A stretch of DNA of 19,571 bases from contig CAZONK010000033.1 in assembly GCA_964581095.1 (NCBI GenBank), positions 1 through 19,571 of the forward strand, given 5' to 3'. Positions 1 to 7,351 of this stretch are shown here, in pieces (the stretch's first letter is position 1; every line of letters begins with the position of its first letter). This DNA comes from SZUA-230 sp964581095. GTDB lineage: Bacteria; Bacteroidota; Bacteroidia; Cytophagales; Cyclobacteriaceae. The notes beneath the pieces are model-generated. The model had not been told where the DNA came from. It was given only the letters and a program-made list of their open reading frames with translations, and searched no databases. Both the position numbers and the translations under genes were made by a program.

Positions 1-16
1 ATTTTGATATAAAATT

Positions 17-1114
17 TTGAAATTTGTCATTGCCCTTTTCGTAGCACTCTTCATAATGGGCAACACCATTGCCCAAACAGGTAAGCACTTTATCGATTCT
101 GAAAAATATGTTTGTTTTAAAGTGTTTCAACCTATTTTGATTGATGGCAATCTTATTGAAACAGAATGGGATACTGCCCCGTGGACTTCCGATTTTCAGG
201 ACATCAAAGGAGACTCCCAACCCATTCCTGAACTAAGAACAAGAGTGAAAATGCTTTGGGATGATAACTATTTTTATATCGCTGCCGAACTTATTGAACA
301 TGATATTTGGGCAACATATACAGATCGGGACGCCGTGATCTTCCATGAAAATGATTTTGAAGTATTTATTGATCCTGACGGGGATACGCACCAATACTAC
401 GAATTAGAAATTAATGCTCTGGGTACCGTTTGGGATTTGTTTTTGGTAAAACCCTATCGCAATGGTGGCCCGGCAATTAATAGCTGGGACATCAGGGGAT
501 TGAAAAAGGCAATTAAAATATTTGGAACAATAAATAATTCAACAGACGTCGATTCCATGTGGACAATCGAGCTTGCAATGCCCTGGGAAGTGCTAAAAGA
601 AGCTGCCCCGAATTGGAGAAAACCCCAAAGTGGGGAGCAATGGAGGGTGAATTTTTCGCGTGTAAATTGGCAAATTGAACCCAAAGGGGCGAGTTATAAA
701 AAGAAAGTCGACTCAAAAACAGGTAAACCATTTCCTGAATTCAATTGGGTATGGTCTCCCCAGGGCGTGATTGCAATGCACAGGCCTGAAACCTGGGGAT
801 ATGTTCAGTTTGCAGATCAGAAAAATCACCCGGAACATGTTAAGTTTATAGTAAGCAATGAGGAAGAAATAAAAAAACTTCTCAGGTATTTGTATTACAG
901 GGAAAATGAATATTACGATTCCTATGGATCATATACTGATGATTTGAAATACCTTTTCACCCTGCCGTTTATATTTAGTGAAAAGTTTCATCCCCGGATT
1001 GAAATTACTTCGACTTCTTTTATTATCAGTCATTCGAACAGTAACCAATCCGGTACCTGGTATATTAAAACTGATGGAAAGATTTGGGAAATAAAAGACA
1101 ACAAGGTGAAATGA
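17..1114 (+). CDS. Secreted CBM9-like carbohydrate-binding protein
   Basis: This is a 365-aa exported protein. Residues 1-20 form a signal peptide (hydrophobic core, ending NTIAQ). Residues about 30-270 match the family 9-like carbohydrate-binding fold: an early LIDGNLIETEWDTA segment, the WDDNYFYIAAEL strand, and the hallmark ENDFEVFIDPDGD (about 111-123) followed by YYELEINALGTVWDL. The last roughly 95 residues are not recognised. The start is a TTG at 17-19; an in-frame stop lies at 5-7, so the only alternatives are ATT (14-16) or ATG at 56, and the latter would remove the signal-peptide core. The stop overlaps the next start (ATGA at 1111-1114), indicating translational coupling with the GHL10-type hydrolase. 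The family assignment rests on motifs. Its likely role is binding glycans outside the cytoplasm for the coupled hydrolase. No catalytic residues are evident. Confidence 0.75.
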   Translation: MKFVIALFVALFIMGNTIAQTGKHFIDSEKYVCFKVFQPILIDGNLIETEWDTAPWTSDFQDIKGDSQPIPELRTRVKMLWDDNYFYIAAELIEHDIWATYTDRDAVIFHENDFEVFIDPDGDTHQYYELEINALGTVWDLFLVKPYRNGGPAINSWDIRGLKKAIKIFGTINNSTDVDSMWTIELAMPWEVLKEAAPNWRKPQSGEQWRVNFSRVNWQIEPKGASYKKKVDSKTGKPFPEFNWVWSPQGVIAMHRPETWGYVQFADQKNHPEHVKFIVSNEEEIKKLLRYLYYRENEYYDSYGSYTDDLKYLFTLPFIFSEKFHPRIEITSTSFIISHSNSNQSGTWYIKTDGKIWEIKDNKVK

Positions 1115-2223
1115 ATAAAAGGACATTTATAAAAACCCTGGGCAAAGTTACTGTTGCGTTATCGGTTTCCTCACCAATATTTCAAGCGTATGGAACTCAG
1201 AATAGTTCTAAAAAATGGTTGTGGGTACGTCCTGAACTCGGGTTAACAAAAAATGGATGGATCAACAAGCTCAGAATTGTTAAAGAGTCGGGATTTACCG
1301 GAGTGATGGTAGAGGTATATAATAGCACCTGGGCATTTTTTGAGAATGATCACCTGCCCATCAAGGAGGATGTGGTATCCGCAGCAGCAGCAGCATGCCA
1401 TGAACTGGAACTGGAGTTTCATGCCTGGATGTGGACCATGCCATGTAATATTCCTGAGATAGTTAAAGAACATTCCGATTGGTACGCGGTAAATGGATTG
1501 GGAGAATCCGCATCTGATAAGCCTGCCTATGTTGGGTATTATAAATTCTTATGCCCAAATCATCCTGAAGTGAGGGAATTTATCACTAGTAATGTAAAAG
1601 CACTGGCTCAAATTGAAGGAGTCGATGGTGTGCACCTTGACTATGTACGACTTCCGGATGCAATTCTCGCGGAGGCATTACAGCCAAAATACAACATTGT
1701 TCAGGACCGCGAATATCCCCAGTATGATTATTGCTATTCGGATGTTTGCAGGGAATTATTTAAAGAACAAACAGGAATTGATCCTTTAACAGACCTTGAT
1801 GATCCTTCAGCAAATCTTGAATGGAGGCAATTTCGTTTCGACAGCATAACTTCCCTGGTAAACGACTTGCTTGTTCCGGGGGTGAAGAAGTACAACAAAA
1901 GAATATCAGCAGCTGTATTTCCAAATTGGCGGAGTGTACGACAGCAATGGCATAACTGGAACCTTGATGCATTCCATCCTATGTTGTATAATAACTTTTA
2001 CAATGAAGGTGTAGAATGGATCGGTGAGCAGACCCGCATGGGCGTAGAATTAGTAAAAAATGGAGCACCTGTATATTCCGGTGTTTTTATTCCAAATATG
2101 ACACCCGACTTTCTAAAGAATGCATACAATGAAATTATGGAGGCAGGGGGTAGCGGTGTCACCCTGTTTGACTTTGGCGCGATGAAGAATGAGCATTGGA
2201 AGATTATTTCATCCTTAAACTAG
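1111..2223 (+). CDS. Putative GHL10-type (YngK-like) glycoside hydrolase, exported
   Basis: This 370-aa protein looks like a glycoside-hydrolase-like family 10 (GHL10/DUF187-type) TIM barrel. The clearest signature is GVDGVHLDYVRLP at about 170-182, matching the family's 'DGiHlDYvRyP' strand whose Asp (D177) is a candidate catalytic residue. A beta-strand GVMVEVYN (64-71), the FHAWMWT strand (103-109) and a late TLFDFGAM (351-358) fit barrel strands. The N-terminus (NKRTFIKTLGKV plus a hydrophobic stretch) resembles a Tat-type signal with KR in place of RR, so export is likely. The start at 1111 was chosen because it overlaps the upstream stop as ATGA and has AAGGTG just before it; an in-frame ATG at 1084 would add nine residues inside the upstream gene. 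The substrate is unknown; its position near a rhamnosidase suggests plant or algal polysaccharide, which is inference. Confidence 0.72.
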   Translation: MNKRTFIKTLGKVTVALSVSSPIFQAYGTQNSSKKWLWVRPELGLTKNGWINKLRIVKESGFTGVMVEVYNSTWAFFENDHLPIKEDVVSAAAAACHELELEFHAWMWTMPCNIPEIVKEHSDWYAVNGLGESASDKPAYVGYYKFLCPNHPEVREFITSNVKALAQIEGVDGVHLDYVRLPDAILAEALQPKYNIVQDREYPQYDYCYSDVCRELFKEQTGIDPLTDLDDPSANLEWRQFRFDSITSLVNDLLVPGVKKYNKRISAAVFPNWRSVRQQWHNWNLDAFHPMLYNNFYNEGVEWIGEQTRMGVELVKNGAPVYSGVFIPNMTPDFLKNAYNEIMEAGGSGVTLFDFGAMKNEHWKIISSLN

Positions 2224-2249
2224 ACGAATCCAGGAGAAATTTATCTAGT

Positions 2250-2394
2250 TAGTGTCTGTCCATAAAGTCCGCTATCTGCGTTACGCTTGTCTAAAAAATG
2301 CTTGATTGCACCAGTAAACTCCGTTTTTTTTAGACTACACAAGCCTTGATTTCGAACTTTTTGAACCAGACACCGAGTTTATGGACGGACTCTA
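2250..2394. mobile_element. MITE-like foldback element with 20-bp terminal inverted repeats
   Basis: The 145-bp stretch between two convergent genes folds back on itself. Its left end TAGTGTCTGTCCATAAAGTC (2250-2269) matches the reverse complement of its right end (2375-2394) at 17 of 20 positions. A second, inner inverted repeat is perfect: GTCTAAAAAA (2289-2298) against TTTTTTAGAC (2326-2335), with GCTTG/CAAGC outside it. There is no coding capacity. If the outermost TA is a target duplication, the element proper is 2252-2392, a layout typical of IS630/mariner-derived MITEs. CTAGT also occurs at 2245-2249 and 2392-2396 as an alternative duplication. The right end supplies the stop codon of the neighbouring minus-strand gene. 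The mobile nature is inferred from structure alone. Confidence 0.5.
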
Positions 2395-3318
2395 GTCAGA
2401 AGCCCTTGCCTCAACAGTAGGTGTAATCTCAACTCGTTTCCAAATTTCATCAATTACAGCGGAATCACCATATATAGTATTACCACTCATTTTGAAAACT
2501 TTACCTTTATGGTACCACAGGTTACCTTCAATCCGACAATCAAATGCCAATTCATTTTGCGATTGATCGGGTTCTGCTGGATATCTATATACTAAATTTT
2601 CTATGTATTTAGTCCCATCACCGTCATATAAATAGGTTCCACCACCCAGGGCCATCATTTCATCCCCTGATTTATTGTATTGCACCCAATTAAAATGGGT
2701 AGGAGTGACTATTTTGAAAAACCCTAAAAAATCAGGCCAATCATTTTGTATTGAATCGGATGCATCGTGATAAGAAGATAGGGTCCATGTACCAACCAGA
2801 TCTTGACTAGTGGCTGACGGAGAATCGATTTTTTCCCATAATTCGTCAATGATCATCGAATCAATCATTACGTTATCACCTGTGTCGGGATCAAATTCAA
2901 AAACTTTTGCATACCCAGTGTGGCGCCATGTTCCATCTTCATTGATTTTAGCACTAAAAGGGATTGCCTGGCCTAATTCATTTGCACCGGGTGGAAAGTA
3001 AAACTTGATATCCTCGGTGTAAGTATTTGCATTGAGTGAAAATGTACCCCCTCCGGCACCCAGCAATTGTTCATTTTCTTTGTCGTACTCAATCCAGGTG
3101 AAGTGAGTTTCACTTACGTGTTTAATATAATACCTCGTTTCGCTATCCCTTCTACCCGTTGAATCCTCATGACCGATTTCAATCGTCTTTATTAACCTCC
3201 AGGTTCCCGTTAGTTGGTCGATATTGATGTCAACCACTTTTGATTCATCTGGAGTACATCCAAAATGTATAATTAGAAATAAAGAAGCTACGAATAAGAG
3301 TGAATATTTAACTTTCAT
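2392..3318 (-). CDS. Lipoprotein with two tandem lipocalin-like domains
   Basis: This is a 308-aa predicted lipoprotein of unknown function. Residues 1-20 are a hydrophobic export signal followed by Cys21 (IIHFGC, a loose lipobox). Two related domains follow, about 35-165 and 173-298. Shared landmarks are LTGTWRL/LVGTWTL, THFTWIEY/THFNWVQY, GAGGGTFSL/ALGGGTYLY and IDELWEKI/IDEIWKRV, so the gene arose by internal duplication. The opening 'GTW' strand and the repeated W/GGGT pattern resemble small lipocalin-like Bacteroidota proteins (DUF4488-like), but that name is tentative. The start is placed at 3318 because it begins directly at the signal peptide (MKVKYSLLF); an in-frame ATG at 3366 would add 16 unlikely residues. 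The gene is convergent with the GHL10 gene, and its TAG stop lies in the end of the MITE-like element. It could bind a small hydrophobic ligand, which is speculation. Confidence 0.65.
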   Translation of the reverse strand: MKVKYSLLFVASLFLIIHFGCTPDESKVVDINIDQLTGTWRLIKTIEIGHEDSTGRRDSETRYYIKHVSETHFTWIEYDKENEQLLGAGGGTFSLNANTYTEDIKFYFPPGANELGQAIPFSAKINEDGTWRHTGYAKVFEFDPDTGDNVMIDSMIIDELWEKIDSPSATSQDLVGTWTLSSYHDASDSIQNDWPDFLGFFKIVTPTHFNWVQYNKSGDEMMALGGGTYLYDGDGTKYIENLVYRYPAEPDQSQNELAFDCRIEGNLWYHKGKVFKMSGNTIYGDSAVIDEIWKRVEITPTVEARASD

Positions 3319-3393
3319 AACGCCGTTTTTTTGAATTTTAATTGGTATCCCTTCTACCAAACTCAATTTAGAAAGATTCTAACAAAAAAGGAA

Positions 3394-3402
3394 CAAATAG
3401 TA
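3394..3402 (-). promoter_or_regulatory. Candidate -7 box for lipocalin-like gene
   Basis: On the minus strand this reads TACTATTTG, a one-base-expanded form of the Bacteroidota -7 element TAnnTTTG, about 75 bases upstream of the chosen start. The 11-mer AATACTATTTG recurs upstream of the GH78 gene (7089-7099). No good -33 TTTG sits at the usual distance, so the call is weak. Confidence 0.25.
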
Positions 3403-3441
3403 TTTTTAATTCGTGCATTCATACTGGCTTTCAAAGAGGCA

Positions 3442-3475
3442 TTTTGTCTAAATACATTTTGTATATTAGGTTTTG
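3442..3475 (+). promoter_or_regulatory. Candidate Bacteroidota promoter for the GDSL hydrolase
   Basis: A TTTTG (3442-3446) is followed after 20 bases by TAGGTTTTG (3467-3475), resembling the -33 TTTG and -7 TAnnTTTG pair of Bacteroidota primary promoters. Initiation a few bases downstream would leave a leader of about 40 bases before the ATG at 3524. The -7 box has one extra base relative to consensus. Confidence 0.35.
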
Positions 3476-3523
3476 TTTTATAAATTACAAGGAGCCATAA
3501 ATCGTAATTAATAGTACTATATA

Positions 3524-4276
3524 ATGAAAAAGGAGGAGCAGAATCGCCGGCAGTTTTTGAAATATGCATCACTTGTTCCACTTGCCTTAGCTTCTCCCGC
3601 ATTGGCTGGTAAGAAAACAATAAGTACAGGAAATATTCCAGAGGGTAGTCGAATTTTATTCCAGGGTGATTCAATAACTGACGCAGGACGTAACCGCGGC
3701 AATTATTATGCAAATAATGGAAGCGGGCTTGGTGGTGGTTATGCGTACCAGATTGCGGCAGATGTACTCGGTACTAATCCCGGTAAGAATATCGCTATTT
3801 ATAATCGTGGAATATCGGGTAATAAAGTTTACCAACTGGCTGGCAGGTGGGAAGATGATTGTTTGCAACTGAAGCCGGATGTGTTAAGTTTGTTGATTGG
3901 TGTCAATGATTTTTGGCATACGCTTACCCATAACTACAAGGGTACCGCTGAATCATTTGAAACGGACCTTCGGGAACTTCTTGATCGAACACTAAATTCA
4001 CTGCCTGCTCTAAAACTGATTATCGCCGAGCCATTTGTCGTTACTGGAGGTACGGCAATTTCAGAAGCCTGGTATCCGGCGTTTTCTAAGTATCAGCAGT
4101 CTGTTCAAGAAATTGCTACTGAACTAAATGCAAATTTTATCCCTCTTCAGGCAGTATTTGATGAGGCACTTAAAGTTGCACCGGTCAGTTACTGGTGCCC
4201 GGATGGCGTCCATCCTTCCATTGCGGGATCTTACCTGATGAAACAGGTATGGATGGAAGCATTGGAAAAATTATAG
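3524..4276 (+). CDS. Tat-exported SGNH/GDSL-family esterase
   Basis: This is a 250-aa SGNH hydrolase. Block I is FQGDSITD with nucleophile Ser50; block II is the NRGISGN segment (94-100) with the oxyanion Gly; block III is GVND (126-129) with Asn128; block V is DGVHPS with Asp227 and His230 completing the triad. All four blocks are intact, so it should be active. The N-terminus RRQFLK (8-13) plus a hydrophobic stretch ending SPALA is a twin-arginine signal, so folded export is expected. The AGGAGG lies just inside the reading frame, not upstream of it, and so does not act as a ribosome site for this ATG. Relatives remove acetyl groups from polysaccharides such as rhamnogalacturonan. Next to a GH78 rhamnosidase such a role is plausible but inferred. 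The gene ends 2 bp from the convergent rhamnosidase gene. Confidence 0.85.
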   Translation: MKKEEQNRRQFLKYASLVPLALASPALAGKKTISTGNIPEGSRILFQGDSITDAGRNRGNYYANNGSGLGGGYAYQIAADVLGTNPGKNIAIYNRGISGNKVYQLAGRWEDDCLQLKPDVLSLLIGVNDFWHTLTHNYKGTAESFETDLRELLDRTLNSLPALKLIIAEPFVVTGGTAISEAWYPAFSKYQQSVQEIATELNANFIPLQAVFDEALKVAPVSYWCPDGVHPSIAGSYLMKQVWMEALEKL

Positions 4277-4278
4277 AT

Positions 4279-7023
4279 TTACGCACCCATTTTATAGGTA
4301 AACTGATATTTACCTGAACCTACTTCAACCCTAACCTCATTATCCTGTTGATCCACAGAAAATACTCCTTCTAGTTTGGAATCAAGCATTTTTTCTGATT
4401 CCCGGACATTTTCAATTTTTGATTGAGGAAGGAAGATTGTAGCTGTTGTGTTTGAAGGTATTTCTACACTCAGTTTCATAATTCCATCTGCTATTTTCCA
4501 ACCCAATTGTATTGTGCCATACATCGATTGAAATGATGCACGTGCATGTGTCAAAGATCCACCAGGCTGAGGTTTAATAATAATGTGTTTGTATCCCGGG
4601 CTATTTTCATCGGGATTTATACCCGCTACGGTCGTGTACATCCAGTTACCAATAGCTCCGTAAGCATAATGATTAAATGAGTTCATATTTGGGGTTTGAA
4701 ATGTACTGTCAGGTTTAATCCCATCCCACCGCTCCCAAATGGTGGTTGCACCCATCGTTACAGGATAAAGCCATGATGGGTATGTTTTCTGTTCCAGGAG
4801 TTTATAAGCGACATCCACATGCCCGGTTTTAGTGAGTACTTCACTGATATAAGGGGTACCCAGGAAACCTGTTGTGATGTGATCGTTGTACCTGCTAATA
4901 TTTTGAACCAACCTTTCAGCAGCTTGTTCGCGCATATTTTCAGGGAATAAATCGAATTTAAGTGCCACTACATAGGCTGTCTGGCTGGAAGAGACTAACC
5001 GGCCGTTGGGTGTAAGATATTCTTCATGAAATTTTTCCTTCACATTTTCCAACAAGCCTGCATAGTATTCTGCATCTTCTTTTTCTCCAAGAACCTCTGC
5101 TGTTTTTTGAAGCAGTTGGGCAGAATTGGCAAAAAATGCCTGTGCTAAAAGATATTTATCTGTAACCGCTGACTGGCCATCATTATCGTCTTTCTTACTG
5201 TAAAAAAGCCAATCTCCAAAATGAAAACCGGTATTCCATAATCCATCCTTACCCGTATTGTTTTCCATATATTTCACCCAGGACTTCATGCTGCTATACT
5301 GCCTTTTCAACAATCGCTTGTCACCATAGGCTTTGTACAAATCCCAGGGGATAATTGTTGCCGCATCTGCCCAACCGGTTGATGCCCCATTCCTGGGTGA
5401 CAACACATTCGGTATCACCCAAGGGACTAACCCATCTTCTGCCTGGTCAGCCTCAAGGTCCTGCAACCACTTTGTAAAAAAAGTAACTACTTCCATATTG
5501 AAGGCAGATGTTGCAGCAAATGCTTGCGCGTCACCGGTCCATCCCATTCGCTCATCACGTTGTGGGCAATCGGTTGGTACATCCAAAAAATTTCCTTTTT
5601 GGCCCCATTGAATATTACGTTGAAGCTGATTAATCAGTGGATCAGAGCATTCAAACTCCCCTGTTGAAATCATATCAGAATGAATTACAATTCCGGTGAG
5701 ATTTTCTTTTACTGGATTTTCAATACCCTCAATTTTTACATAGCGAAATCCCATGAAAGTAAAATGAGGTTCATAAATTTCCTCTTTGCCTCCTTTTAGG
5801 GTGTAGAGAATTTCAGCATTGGCCGATCGGAGATTTTCTGTATAAAAATTACCTGCTTTGTCAAGAACCTCAGCATGATGCAATTTGATTGTTTGCCCCG
5901 ATTTCCCTTTAATTTTTAACCGGACCCAGCCAACTATGTTCTGGCCAAAATCAAAAACAGTTTCTCCTTTAGGGGTTTTTAAAATAGCTACAGGATTAAC
6001 TTCTTCAATCTTTCTGACCGGAGGGCCCACTGAGGATATTAAAATTTCTTTTGCATGATCTATAATTTTTACACTCTCCCATCCCTTGGCATTGAAACCA
6101 GGATGTGTCCAGTCTTGTTCAAGACGTGCATCATAAATTTCACCATTATATATATCTGATGAAATTACCGGGCCTGAAGATGATTTCCATGAATCATCGG
6201 ATCCTGTTATTTCTACTGTTCCATCCTGATACGTTATTTCCAGTTGCAGCAAAAGTGCGAGTTTCTCACCATAAAAGTTTCGTTGTGTTACCCAGCCAAT
6301 ATTGCCCCTGTACCAGCCATCACCAAGCATTACACCCAGGCTGTTACTACCATTATGAAGCAAATCTGTCACATCATATGTTTGGTATTGTAATCGGTTG
6401 TTGTAACTGGTCCACCCAGGTGTAAATAGCTGATCACCAACTCTTTTTTCGTTAATCCGGGCTTCGTAAAGACCCAGGGAAGTGATGTATAACCTGGCAG
6501 AATGGACCAGGTTTTTAATGTTAAATGATTTCCGTAGAAGATTTACCGGTGGAGATATTTTTATGTCTTCTTCAATGCCAGACTGGATCCATTTTGCCTG
6601 CCAATCGTCCGTCGATAATAGTCCCATTTCCCAGTATGCAGGTTCGCTCCAGGATGTTTCATTGCCTTTGTTGTCCCAGATTTTTACCTGCCAGAAGTAA
6701 CGATGCCGTGATTCGAGAGGATGACCTTTGTATTCAATATGTATGGATTTGTCCGCATTCATTTTTTGGGAATCCCATGATAGGTTTTTACCGCTTATCA
6801 GGTCTTCCCTGTTTTCTGCCACCCGGATGTACCACGCCGTTTGCATAATGTCCCTTTTTTGAGATTGAATTTTCCAGCTTAAACGAGGATGTAGTTCACC
6901 CAACCCCATTGGGTTGGTTTTGTATTCGCAACGGAGATCGGTGATCGACAAATCCTGCGCATTCAGATAAAATGAGCTGCAAATTGCTACAAAAGTGGCA
7001 AGTAATATGGGTTTAATTCGCAT
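4279..7023 (-). CDS. GH78 alpha-L-rhamnosidase, secreted
   Basis: This 914-aa enzyme releases terminal alpha-L-rhamnose from glycans. A signal peptide (1-22, ending LNAQ) is followed by an N-terminal beta domain with the 'ISWKIQS' style Ig-like strand (about 25-135), a Bac_rhamnosid_N-type sandwich (about 140-320, with LGDGWYRGNIGW at 233-244), a second beta domain (335-450, GFRYVKIEG), the (alpha/alpha)6 barrel (about 455-795) and a C-terminal beta domain (798-914). The GH78 catalytic motif DVPTDCPQRDERMGWTGD lies at 481-498 with likely general acid Glu491, and TIWERWDG (761-768) carries the likely base Glu764. Length and domain order are normal and all key residues are present. The gene points away from the rhamnose operon, from which it is separated by 328 bp. 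It probably supplies rhamnose to that operon. The substrate beyond terminal rhamnose cannot be told. Confidence 0.95.
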   Translation of the reverse strand: MRIKPILLATFVAICSSFYLNAQDLSITDLRCEYKTNPMGLGELHPRLSWKIQSQKRDIMQTAWYIRVAENREDLISGKNLSWDSQKMNADKSIHIEYKGHPLESRHRYFWQVKIWDNKGNETSWSEPAYWEMGLLSTDDWQAKWIQSGIEEDIKISPPVNLLRKSFNIKNLVHSARLYITSLGLYEARINEKRVGDQLFTPGWTSYNNRLQYQTYDVTDLLHNGSNSLGVMLGDGWYRGNIGWVTQRNFYGEKLALLLQLEITYQDGTVEITGSDDSWKSSSGPVISSDIYNGEIYDARLEQDWTHPGFNAKGWESVKIIDHAKEILISSVGPPVRKIEEVNPVAILKTPKGETVFDFGQNIVGWVRLKIKGKSGQTIKLHHAEVLDKAGNFYTENLRSANAEILYTLKGGKEEIYEPHFTFMGFRYVKIEGIENPVKENLTGIVIHSDMISTGEFECSDPLINQLQRNIQWGQKGNFLDVPTDCPQRDERMGWTGDAQAFAATSAFNMEVVTFFTKWLQDLEADQAEDGLVPWVIPNVLSPRNGASTGWADAATIIPWDLYKAYGDKRLLKRQYSSMKSWVKYMENNTGKDGLWNTGFHFGDWLFYSKKDDNDGQSAVTDKYLLAQAFFANSAQLLQKTAEVLGEKEDAEYYAGLLENVKEKFHEEYLTPNGRLVSSSQTAYVVALKFDLFPENMREQAAERLVQNISRYNDHITTGFLGTPYISEVLTKTGHVDVAYKLLEQKTYPSWLYPVTMGATTIWERWDGIKPDSTFQTPNMNSFNHYAYGAIGNWMYTTVAGINPDENSPGYKHIIIKPQPGGSLTHARASFQSMYGTIQLGWKIADGIMKLSVEIPSNTTATIFLPQSKIENVRESEKMLDSKLEGVFSVDQQDNEVRVEVGSGKYQFTYKMGA

Positions 7024-7088
7024 GGTTGATATGTTTAAACGAATTTGAGATAGTTATTGATATAATTTTATGTAACTATTCATGAGAC

Positions 7089-7097
7089 CAAATAGTA
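7089..7097 (-). promoter_or_regulatory. Candidate -7 box for GH78 gene
   Basis: Read on the minus strand this is TACTATTTG, about 65 bases upstream of the GH78 start, resembling an expanded TAnnTTTG -7 element. The same 11-mer AATACTATTTG precedes the lipocalin-like gene (3394-3404). No clear -33 TTTG is seen at the right spacing. Confidence 0.25.
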
Positions 7098-7125
7098 TTA
7101 ATGATTCATTTATGGATGTAAATAT

Positions 7126-7201
7126 GCCACAAAGGCAGAAAGACTCTAAGAATCACTAAAGTTTTCTTTGTGCTGACTTTGTGCTTTTGTGTCTTAGTGG
7201 C
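7126..7201. repeat. Palindromic CACAAAG-rich intergenic repeat
   Basis: This 76-bp segment begins GCCACAAAGGCAGAAAG and ends with CTTTGTGCTTTTGTGTC followed by TTAGTGGC, so its two arms are imperfect inverted copies of a GCCAC(T/A)AAG(G/A)CACAAAG-type sequence. Short CACAAAG/CTTTGTG units recur three or more times. It lies in the non-coding region (7024-7351) between the divergent GH78 and STAS genes. Similar palindromic CACAAAG repeats are common between genes in many bacterial genomes. Whether it is transcribed, or acts as a hairpin, cannot be told from one copy. Confidence 0.5.
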
Positions 7202-7255
7202 TAAAACCGCACTATTAATACTTTGTTTTAGTCAAAATAGGGCTGAGTAGTTACA

Positions 7256-7316
7256 ATTTTATAAATTGAACAAATATTTTATAAATGTTTAATAATCAGG
7301 GTATTATTTGTAAATT
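7256..7316. promoter_or_regulatory. Phased AT-rich direct repeats upstream of the rhamnose operon
   Basis: ATTTTATAAAT occurs exactly twice, at 7256-7266 and 7276-7286, a 20-bp period (about two helical turns). A related ATTTGTAAAT follows at 7306-7315. The 9-mer TTGTAAATT, which overlaps it (7308-7316), recurs at 7338-7346 just before the ATG at 7352. Such spacing is compatible with a dimeric regulator binding one helix face, but AT-rich DNA produces chance repeats and no regulator gene is present nearby. Confidence 0.3.
7302..7310 (+). promoter_or_regulatory. Candidate -7 box for STAS gene/rhamnose operon
   Basis: TATTATTTG here has the TAnnnTTTG form seen upstream of several genes in this window and lies 41 bases before the ATG of the first operon gene. 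No -33 TTTG is found at the expected distance. Phased AT-rich repeats surround it. Confidence 0.25.
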
Positions 7317-7351
7317 AAATTGTAACAAAGCACTGTGTTGTAAATTTAATA

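Noticed and set aside
1084..1110. Upstream in-frame start for the GHL10 gene
   Set aside because: It would add nine polar residues inside the preceding gene; ATG 1111 has AAGGTG upstream, overlaps the stop as ATGA and begins the export signal.
3363..3713. 116-codon minus-strand frame over the GDSL start
   Set aside because: It overlaps the Tat signal and the catalytic GDS region of an intact gene and shows no family features.
5333..6848. Several open frames of 70-107 codons antisense to GH78
   Set aside because: They have no recognisable motifs and lie opposite a fully intact GH78 gene, so they are shadow frames.
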